From positions 1 to 11,268 of the forward strand of contig JAUYFR010000177.1 in the NCBI GenBank assembly GCA_030690855.1: DNA of 11,268 nt. The letters run 5' to 3'. The notes under the pieces are model-generated. The model saw only the letters and a list, made by a program, of their open reading frames with translations. It had not been told where the DNA came from and searched no databases. This document shows, one piece after another, positions 6,794-11,268 of the stretch. Positions within the stretch are counted from its first letter, which is position 1; each line of letters begins with the position of its first letter. The DNA is from Gallionellaceae bacterium. Lineage in GTDB: Bacteria > Pseudomonadota > Gammaproteobacteria > Burkholderiales > Gallionellaceae. Made by a program: the position numbers and the translations under genes.

Positions 6794-7225
6794 TTACTCC
6801 TTTTTAGACAGGCGGATATAGACGGACAGCGCCATGTCGGCGCGCTGCTCTATGGTCATGGGCTGTGCGGCGGCGGCATCGTCGGTGATGATTAACGCCA
6901 TGCGCAGACTTGCCGGATCAAGCTCGCTCTGGTGTGCGGTGGGGGGCGCTACGCGCGGCGCGACAGGCTGGCGCACGGTGGCTGCGGGGGGCAGCTCGCC
7001 GCGCTGACGCGCTTCGATTAAGACCGTCACCTCAGGCGGCGGCGTGTACTCGGTCCTATATCCCGTGCGGCCTTGACTGGCCACCTCGCGTGACTTCCAC
7101 GCCTCAGCTTTAGCGCGATTATGCCAATTTCGGCCAGTGCGCGGGTAGCCGGGCAGCCCCATTTCAGCCAACTGTTCGACGGTAAACCAAACATCCGAAT
7201 TGACATCCGAATTATTTGCACTCAT
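6794..7225 (-). CDS. c: Mu-type phage repressor (HTH Mu-type DNA-binding domain)
   Basis: A 143-residue protein. Residues 12-76 (VWFTVEQLAEMGLPGYPRT...NWHNRAKAEAWKSRE...YRTEYTPPPEVTVLIEARQRG) match the Mu-type winged-helix domain shared by Mu repressor and the MuA N-terminus, and align by eye with residues 6-67 of this phage's own transposase. A Pro/Ala-rich linker (77-100) leads to a C-terminal helical part (MTIEQRADMALSVYIRLS) likely used for oligomerisation. There is no LexA-type peptidase domain. Position and leftward orientation fit the lysogeny repressor. Start ATG 7225 has GGGAGG at 7238-7233. Codons 6-13 encode a doubled NSDV, created by two CATCCGAA sites inside the gene; with TTTGGATGC at the start codon this suggests autoregulation. 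Confidence 0.85.
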   Translation of the reverse strand: MSANNSDVNSDVWFTVEQLAEMGLPGYPRTGRNWHNRAKAEAWKSREVASQGRTGYRTEYTPPPEVTVLIEARQRGELPPAATVRQPVAPRVAPPTAHQSELDPASLRMALIITDDAAAAQPMTIEQRADMALSVYIRLSKKE

Positions 7226-7321
7226 TTGGATGCCTCCCGTTAATTTTAACTTGTTGTTTTTATTGATTTATCAAAAATAGTGCGAATTTATCTATTCGGA
7301 TGCGTTGACATTGCATCCGAA
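7192..7321. promoter_or_regulatory. Operator cluster of CATCCGAA sites between repressor and ner
   Basis: CATCCGAA occurs at 7192-7199 and 7204-7211 as direct repeats 12 bp apart inside the repressor's first codons. A variant inverted site TTTGGATGC overlaps the repressor start (7225-7233). A perfect palindrome TTCGGATGC-N9-GCATCCGAA lies at 7295-7321. Both control proteins encoded alongside (Mu-type repressor and Ner) bind such regions in Mu. In Mu the operator also acts as the transposition enhancer through the MuA N-terminal domain, so the same is likely here. Which protein owns which site is unknown. Confidence 0.75.
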
Positions 7322-7333
7322 CATCTTTATTGT
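7305..7333 (+). promoter_or_regulatory. Rightward early promoter inside the palindromic operator
   Basis: A perfect -35 TTGACA (7305-7310) lies in the spacer between the palindrome arms. Seventeen bp later is TATTGT (7328-7333), 4 of 6 matches to the -10 consensus. A protein on the palindrome would cover the -35. Transcription would begin at about 7340, at or beside the first possible ner ATG. Either ner is read from a near-leaderless message or its true start is the ATG at 7367. Confidence 0.55.
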
Positions 7334-7339
7334 GGCGGC

Positions 7340-7744
7340 ATGTCAAAAATAACCACTTCGATAAACATGAAAAAAAATCCAGCCTCGCAAGACTGGCATC
7401 GCGCCGATATTGTGGCCGCCATACACAAGCGCGGAACTACCTTTCAAAAACTCTCGATCTCGCTCGGCTACAACGACGGCGTGCTGCGCAACGCGCTGAA
7501 TCACCCCGCGCCCAAATACGAGCGGCAAATTGCCGAGTTCCTTGGGGTTACCCCGCAAGTCATCTGGCCTAGCCGCTACCACGCCGACGGCACCCAAAGA
7601 AGCGGACGCGGTGAACGCGGAATGGGACGTTACGTCCGTAAAACCAGCGGCCCCACCAAGGTTGGGCGCAAACCTAATAAGACGAAGTTTAACGGTTCTA
7701 AAACGCCGCGCAACGTAAATTTAACGGATGGGCAATCAACATGA
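7340..7744 (+). CDS. ner: Ner-like early transcriptional regulator with a basic C-terminal tail
   Basis: A DNA-binding protein of the Ner/Nlp family, which in Mu shuts down the repressor and early promoters after induction. The signature is clear: SQDWHRADIVAAIHKRG, then LSISLGYNDGVLRNALNHP (helix-turn-helix), and the closing PQVIWPSRYHADG, matching Mu Ner (DWHRAD...PEVIWPSRY). Mu Ner has about 75 residues; this one has 134 because of a Lys/Arg/Gly-rich tail (about residues 75-134) of unknown role. I took ATG 7340; ATG 7367 (MKKNPASQ) is equally possible and neither has a strong Shine-Dalgarno. An in-frame ATG at 7280 precedes the promoter and is unlikely. The stop overlaps the next start (ATGA). 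Confidence 0.9.
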   Translation: MSKITTSINMKKNPASQDWHRADIVAAIHKRGTTFQKLSISLGYNDGVLRNALNHPAPKYERQIAEFLGVTPQVIWPSRYHADGTQRSGRGERGMGRYVRKTSGPTKVGRKPNKTKFNGSKTPRNVNLTDGQST

Positions 7745-8244
7745 CCCGCCGCACCGTCAACCCCAACCAAAACGAGCTGATGTTTTTTGAGGTGCCTGCC
7801 GCCATGCACAGCAACGCGGGCGGGCTGGATATGGCGCTGGCGGTGCGCGAAACCCTGACCGATTTACTGGGCGCGGCATCGGTGCAGGGCTGTGACCGGC
7901 ATGAAGTGGCAGCGCGTATCTCGCGCCTTTCCAACCACGAGATCAGCAAGCACATGCTGGACAGATACACCGCACCGAGCGCGGACGGCTGGCGCTTCCC
8001 GCTGGAAGCCTTGCCCGCGTTGACGCAGGCCACGGGCGATTACCGGCTGCTGGAGCTGGTGGCGGAAGCCTGCGGCTGCAAGGTGTATCGCGGCGAAGAA
8101 GCGATGTTGGCCGAGATCGGCGCACTGACGATGCAGGAACGCAACGTCAAGGCACGGCTGGTTGATTTACGCAAAAACATACCTGACACCGTAATGGACA
8201 GGCTGGTAGCGGAAGTACTTAAACGACTGGGAGATAAAAAATGA
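7741..8244 (+). CDS. Early-operon protein, 167 aa, possibly CII-like regulator
   Basis: The second gene of the early operon, starting with an ATGA overlap on ner. Residues about 58-110 (HEVAARISRLSNHEISKHMLDRYTAP...WRFPLEALPALTQATGDYRLLELVAEACGCKV) have the feel of CII-like phage regulators, in which a helix-turn-helix is followed by 'TGD-LL-LA-G'. The remainder is helical (ERNVKARLVDLRKNIPDTVMDRLVAEVLKRLG). No enzymatic motif or membrane segment is seen. Comparable genes are usual between Ner and the transposase in Mu-like phages. The regulator assignment is tentative. Confidence 0.8.
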   Translation: MTRRTVNPNQNELMFFEVPAAMHSNAGGLDMALAVRETLTDLLGAASVQGCDRHEVAARISRLSNHEISKHMLDRYTAPSADGWRFPLEALPALTQATGDYRLLELVAEACGCKVYRGEEAMLAEIGALTMQERNVKARLVDLRKNIPDTVMDRLVAEVLKRLGDKK

Positions 8245-8429
8245 GTGAAAGCAAAGAAATGACCGGGCAGCAGAAGTTGGCTGCAACTCAGCAGCTATTG
8301 GACTTGCTGGATGGATTGATGCCATCCGATAAATATCACGTTGGTGAAAAAATGGAAGTGCTGATGCTGGCCTATCACGCCAGCGCCGGCACCCATCAAT
8401 TGCGTTGCTTAGTCAGCTCGATTAGTTAA
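8241..8429 (+). CDS. Small 62-aa early protein of unknown function
   Basis: The third early-operon gene, overlapping the preceding stop by 4 nt (ATGA) with GGGAG upstream. The product is a mostly helical acidic-to-neutral small protein (QQKLAATQQLLDLLDGLMP...GEKMEVLMLAYHASAG) without a recognisable domain. Its 3' end overlaps the end of the leftward 61-aa gene by 21 bp, so the two are convergent. Confidence 0.7.
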   Translation: MSESKEMTGQQKLAATQQLLDLLDGLMPSDKYHVGEKMEVLMLAYHASAGTHQLRCLVSSIS

Positions 8430-8594
8430 TTCATGAAAACGATCTTCCACCGTCTTCACACAGTCCTTCAGGACTGTTTCAACCCCGCCTTCGTCAATTC
8501 GCTTGGTTTTGGTTTGGTGTGTGTTTTGGCTGACGGTGGCGCAGGCGAGCTGGGTAGCCAGTTCGAGCAATTTCAAAGCGGTTTCTTGTTTCAC
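8409..8594 (-). CDS. Small leftward 61-aa gene convergent with the early operon
   Basis: A GTG start (8594-8592) is supported by AGGAGA at about -7 (CACAGGAGAACCCTCGTG). Any longer start is less good. The product VKQETALKLLELATQLACATVSQ...DEGGVETVLKDCVKTVEDRFHEL reads as two amphipathic helices, the second resembling small early proteins of unknown role in other phages. It runs opposite to ner and the transposase, and its ribosome site lies in one arm of an inverted repeat. It may form a leftward pair with the 141-aa gene upstream of it. I cannot assign a function. Confidence 0.6.
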   Translation of the reverse strand: MKQETALKLLELATQLACATVSQNTHQTKTKRIDEGGVETVLKDCVKTVEDRFHELTNRAD

Positions 8595-8664
8595 GAGGGT
8601 TCTCCTGTGGTTGATGGATGCGTTTTCGAGGCGCGCGGCCATTCTACAACTGGGGGGAACCCTC
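8595..8664. promoter_or_regulatory. Inverted repeat that could mask the 61-aa gene's ribosome site
   Basis: GAGGGTTCTCC (8595-8605) and GGGGAACCCTC (8654-8664) are complementary at 10 of 11 positions. In leftward RNA the second arm comes first and would pair with GGAGAACCCTC, which contains the Shine-Dalgarno of the 61-aa gene. That could hold its translation off until the structure is opened. It might alternatively be a protein operator. Two runs of six G (8652-8657 and 8673-8678) lie alongside. Confidence 0.45.
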
Positions 8665-8683
8665 ACCTATTTGGGGGGCAGAT

Positions 8684-8980
8684 ATGAAAACTCACTATTC
8701 CTGTGCCGAACTGACTGCGCTCACTCCTGAAATGGTGAGCCAATTTCAAAAGGCCAAAGAAAAGCAGATTGCTTACATAAAAACAGCGCGGTTACAGCTT
8801 CGCTCGCAAATTGGCGCTGCCAACCAGCAGTCATTCGGTTTATTGCTTGGTCAACTTCTCGAATCGCGTCGAGCTGCAGGGATGCTTCTCGCGCCAACTG
8901 AAATGCCGCAAGAGCCAGCATCGTTCTTTCCAAGCGAACAGGCCAGCGCTGAAACCACTCCGCTTGAGGTGTCTCCATGA
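8684..8980 (+). pseudogene. Duplicated transposase start running into antisense DNA (98-codon hybrid frame)
   Basis: ATG 8684 has a G-rich leader like that at 9159, and codons 2-13 (KTHYSCAELTAL) copy transposase codons 5-16 (KTHYSCAELAAL). After codon 13 the similarity stops, and the frame continues as the reverse strand of the leftward 141-aa gene to TGA 8980. I read this as a displaced or relic transposase start rather than a functional gene. A small translated decoy peptide cannot be ruled out, because ATGA overlaps at 8977-8980 and TAATG at 9157-9161 would allow a chain of re-initiation into the transposase. Confidence 0.5.
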
Positions 8981-9206
8981 ATTCGGTGATCAGCGGCATC
9001 ATTTTTTCGCGCATCGCCAGCCAATCGGCCACCGGCATGGGGCGGAATGTGCGGGCGAATTCAGTCAGCGCCTCGTTATCCAAGGCGAACATGGCCTGCC
9101 CGCAGAACAGGTCGAGCGACTTCACGGCGTGGGTTATTTCGTGCATGGGGGCATGGTAATGCAAAACGTTAAAACCCACTATTCCTGCGCCGAACTGGCC
9201 GCGCTC
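8687..9206 (+). repeat. 36-bp direct repeat of transposase codons flanking the 141-aa gene
   Basis: Copies at 8687-8722 and 9171-9206 match at 32 of 36 positions (offset 484 bp). Three of the four differences are third-position changes (ACT/ACC, TGT/TGC, ACT/GCC); the fourth turns Thr into Ala. A shared GGGGGCA leader before each ATG extends the likeness upstream. Recombination between the copies would delete the antisense gene and leave one intact transposase start. Confidence 0.75.
8721..9146 (-). CDS. Leftward 141-aa gene antisense to the transposase leader
   Basis: The reverse frame reads as a convincing protein: ITHAVKSLDLFCGQAMFALD...FARTFRPMPVADWLAMREKM...QAEWFQRWPVRLERTMLALA, Trp-rich and mostly helical. 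G/C-ending codons dominate the first ~65 codons and become rarer after about 8960, which hints at a mosaic. The C-terminus (FLCKQSAFLWPFEIGSPFQE) is less protein-like. The start is uncertain: ATG 9146 (MHEITH) lacks a ribosome site, and a GTG at 9179 has AGGA but too close. The stop codon sits exactly at the edge of the first transposase repeat. There is no membrane segment or catalytic motif and I do not recognise it. The plus-strand reading of the same DNA looks like a shadow. Confidence 0.6.
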   Translation of the reverse strand: MHEITHAVKSLDLFCGQAMFALDNEALTEFARTFRPMPVADWLAMREKMMPLITEFMETPQAEWFQRWPVRLERTMLALAAFQLAREASLQLDAIREVDQAINRMTAGWQRQFASEAVTALFLCKQSAFLWPFEIGSPFQE

Positions 9207-11268
9207 AAGCTGCCGGGGATGCCGACGACGGAGCGCTGCTGGCGCGATTTAGTTGCGCGCGAAAACTGGGAATTCACCGAAATCAAAAGCGCGGGGCGCA
9301 GCGGAATGCGCCGTGAATACCTCCCCCCAGCCAAGATAGCCCGCCTGATCGAAAGCCGTAGCCAGATCGCCGCCGACGGTGCGCAAGCCACGGCGTTAAA
9401 GCAAGCGCTGGCAAAGGTGCGCAGTGAGATACGCGAAGAGAAGTCACGTAAAACAGAGGCATCGCTCGACCAAATTTACGCCACTTTATCGCTCATCGGG
9501 CGCGAGAAATTTGAGGCGCATTTCGACATCGTGCTGGCATTCAGGGAATACTTTAAAACACACAATTCGGAAGGCAAGCATCTGCACCGCAACGAGGCCT
9601 TCGCGGCCTTTGCCGAAGATTACAACGCCAAGCGGATCAAGCTATCTGAGGCGGCACGCGCCAAATATACCAAGATCAGCCCGCGCTCGATCCAGCGCTG
9701 GGTGTTGGAAAACGAGAAAACTGGCCTGCTGGCCTGCGCCGACAAGCGTGCGGTCAATGGTGGCTCATCTGCCCGCCAGAGCGTGATCGAGCAGCACCCC
9801 GAGTTGGAAAAGTTTGTACTGGCCGTGCTCACGGAAAAGCCGCACATCCAAAGCAAGCAATTGACCGACATCATCAACCATGCGGACGTGGATAAATTCG
9901 GCGCGGATGCGACGGGCGAAGTGAAGTGGCCGCAGGTGTCGTATTGGGCGGTGTGCCGCTACCGCGCCGCGTTTGAAGCGCGCCACGCACAGGTGCTGCT
10001 GGCCGAAACCAACCCGGATCAATGGAAAAACAAGTACCTCTCATCTTTAGGCAAGCTGGATGCCGATGTGTTGCGCCTGAACCAACGTTGGGAAATGGAC
10101 GGCACGCCTGCCGATTGGGAATTCCCCGAGGGGCGTTACAACGCCAGCGTGGTGATTGATCTATTCGCGCGCCGCCCGATGATTCTGTTTTCCAAAACCC
10201 CGCGTACCGAGACCAACAAGCTGCTGCTGCGTGAAGCCATTATGGAATGGGGTGTGCCCGAGTGTGCCAAGACGGACAATGGAACGGACTACAAAAGCCG
10301 TGAAATGCTGATGTTCTTTGAGGAAATGGGCATTGAGCACCGCCTCTCCGCCCCCTTCTCTCCGTGGGAAAAAGGCCACGTCGAACGTTTCATTCAGACC
10401 TATCTGCATTCGATCCTTGAAATGATGGATAACTTCATCGGACACAGCGTGGCGGATCGTAAGCAGATCGAAGCCAAGCGCACTTTCGCGGAAAACCTAT
10501 TCAAGAAAAACGCCGTGGTCAAAGTGGATATGGGCGTGGAAGAGATGCAGCGCCTGACTAACCAATGGTTGGCTGGAACTTACATGGTGCGCGAACATAA
10601 GTCGCTGGGCCTGTCGCCGCTGGAAAAGGTCGCGAGCTACACCGGATCAATCAAACGCATCAGCAACGAACGCGCGCTGGACATCTTGCTGGCTAAGCCC
10701 GTTAAAACCCTGCCCACCATTACCAAGAAGGGCATTCGCTACGACAACGCCACTTTCATTCATGCCGATCTTCCGCAGTACATCGGCGAGCTGGCCGACA
10801 TCCGCCTTGACCCGAATGATTTGGGCAAGATCATCGTTTATGTGAATGGCAAGTTCCTGTGCATCGCCGAAAACCCCGAACGTACAGGTATGGATCGCCA
10901 AGAAGTGGCTGCGCATGGTCGCAAGAAACAACAGGCTTTTGTGATGGAGAAAAAAGCCGAATTCCGTGCGGCGCGGCGCGCGATGCCGATGAGTACACAG
11001 GATTTGGTGAAAGACCTATTGCTGACGCGCGCCGAAAAGGCTGGAAAAGTCACTGTGCTAGCCAAGCGCGTGGAGGAACACCGTACTGCCGCGCTGCTTG
11101 AGGCCGAGCAGGTGCTCAAGGCGCAAGAAAATCCGCAGCTCTCACCAGAACACGCACAACTGATGCATGAGGCGCGCCAGATGGCAGCCAAGGCGTGCAA
11201 CCCCAACCCAATCGTTATAGAGCATCCAGCGCAAAGCCGAGCCACGCCGCTGGAAGGCATGAGCGGCG
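9159..11268 (+). CDS. A: MuA-family DDE transposase (703 residues seen; C-terminus beyond the window)
   Basis: Catalyses strand transfer of the phage ends into target DNA, for integration and replicative transposition. Residues 6-67 are the Mu-type winged-helix domain (YSCAELAALKLPGMPTT...REYLPPAKIARLIESR) that should bind the operator/enhancer. A charged helical linker follows (80-110), then a helix-turn-helix end-binding part (ISPRSIQRWVLENE from 173). The catalytic core shows WEMDGTPADW (D314), CAKTDNGTDY (D373) and WEKGHVERF (E409). D-to-E spacing gives 35 intervening residues, against 55 in MuA. The Mu C-terminal beta-barrel spans about 523-585 (KKGIRYDNATF...VYVNGKFLCIAEN), then a basic helical tail (KKAEFRAARR). 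ATG 9159 follows GGGGGCATGGTA. It already exceeds MuA (663 aa). The MuB-like partner is expected further right. Confidence 0.93.
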   Translation, partial: MQNVKTHYSCAELAALKLPGMPTTERCWRDLVARENWEFTEIKSAGRSGMRREYLPPAKIARLIESRSQIAADGAQATALKQALAKVRSEIREEKSRKTEASLDQIYATLSLIGREKFEAHFDIVLAFREYFKTHNSEGKHLHRNEAFAAFAEDYNAKRIKLSEAARAKYTKISPRSIQRWVLENEKTGLLACADKRAVNGGSSARQSVIEQHPELEKFVLAVLTEKPHIQSKQLTDIINHADVDKFGADATGEVKWPQVSYWAVCRYRAAFEARHAQVLLAETNPDQWKNKYLSSLGKLDADVLRLNQRWEMDGTPADWEFPEGRYNASVVIDLFARRPMILFSKTPRTETNKLLLREAIMEWGVPECAKTDNGTDYKSREMLMFFEEMGIEHRLSAPFSPWEKGHVERFIQTYLHSILEMMDNFIGHSVADRKQIEAKRTFAENLFKKNAVVKVDMGVEEMQRLTNQWLAGTYMVREHKSLGLSPLEKVASYTGSIKRISNERALDILLAKPVKTLPTITKKGIRYDNATFIHADLPQYIGELADIRLDPNDLGKIIVYVNGKFLCIAENPERTGMDRQEVAAHGRKKQQAFVMEKKAEFRAARRAMPMSTQDLVKDLLLTRAEKAGKVTVLAKRVEEHRTAALLEAEQVLKAQENPQLSPEHAQLMHEARQMAAKACNPNPIVIEHPAQSRATPLEGMSG

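Larger units (their letters stand above)
5948..11268. mobile_element. Mu-like transposable prophage, left end and early region (continues past the window)
   Basis: Gene order is that of the left part of Mu-like phages: leftward repressor operon, divergent Ner, then the MuA-type transposase. The boundary is placed at the TG of TGTTTGATTTGGCACA because it is the outermost of three repeated transposase-site-like motifs, starts with the 5'-TG usual for Mu-type ends, and lies where base composition and gene content change. The exact base could be off by a few nucleotides. The right end and the short target duplication expected for this class are not in the window. The prophage has landed in the island, in the 5' region of the 332-aa gene. 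Confidence 0.8.

Noticed and set aside
8977..9159. 60-aa rightward frame linking the relic start to the transposase
   Set aside because: Ser-rich shadow of the better leftward 141-aa gene. The stop/start overlaps at each end are curious and are noted under the relic frame.
9424..9786. 120-aa rightward frame inside the transposase
   Set aside because: Out-of-frame Arg/Ser-rich shadow of the transposase, which is certain from its domains.

Overview
The window holds two mobile-element segments joined at about position 5948. Positions 1-5947 are part of a P4-like or satellite-like integrative island, with every recognised gene leftward and visibly A/T-richer DNA. Positions 5948-11268 are the left end and early region of a Mu-like transposable prophage, which is G/C-richer from about 6120 onward. 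AlpA, DUF3631, Ner and MuA-type families together suggest a proteobacterium, most likely beta or gamma. Species cannot be called from this sequence.

Island segment. An AlpA-type regulator (4435-4244) overlaps a 353-aa protein with a 'GxYxIGDP' N-terminal domain (4247-3186). Next come a DUF3631 AAA+ helicase-like protein (3055-1553) and, after a 618-bp gene-poor gap, the N-terminal 311 residues of a primase/TOPRIM-like protein that runs off the left edge (934-1). This regulator-then-replication-proteins order is typical of P4-like satellites and integrative elements. Upstream of alpA lies a repeat block: two 59-bp direct repeats enclosed by a perfect 14-bp inverted repeat. Beyond it is an unrecognised 332-aa gene (5827-4829). 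A 16-bp motif, CCGCAACACCGCAACA, occurs three times around the end of the DUF3631 gene, one copy inverted relative to the other two.

Prophage segment. The predicted phage end is TGTTTGATTTGGCACA at 5948. Three direct TTTGGCACA motifs follow within 150 bp and look like transposase end-binding sites. A strong terminator (6056-6082) closes a leftward lysogeny operon of a Mu-type repressor (7225-6794), a 58-aa Pro-rich protein (6792-6616) and a two-TM membrane protein (6611-6114). The repressor is divergent from a rightward early operon of Ner (7340-7744), a 167-aa protein (7741-8244) and a 62-aa protein (8241-8429). The divergent region carries a cluster of CATCCGAA operator-like sites, including a perfect 9-9-9 palindrome around a TTGACA -35 box. 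The MuA-family transposase (9159 to beyond 11268) has a visible D314/D373/E409 triad.

The least usual part lies between 8409 and 9206. Two leftward genes (141 aa and 61 aa) sit head-on against the early operon. The start of the transposase gene exists twice, at 8684 and 9159, flanking the 141-aa antisense gene. The four differences between the two copies include three at third codon positions. This looks like a recombined cassette rather than a recent simple duplication, and it is the main candidate for something undescribed here, together with the repeat block upstream of alpA.
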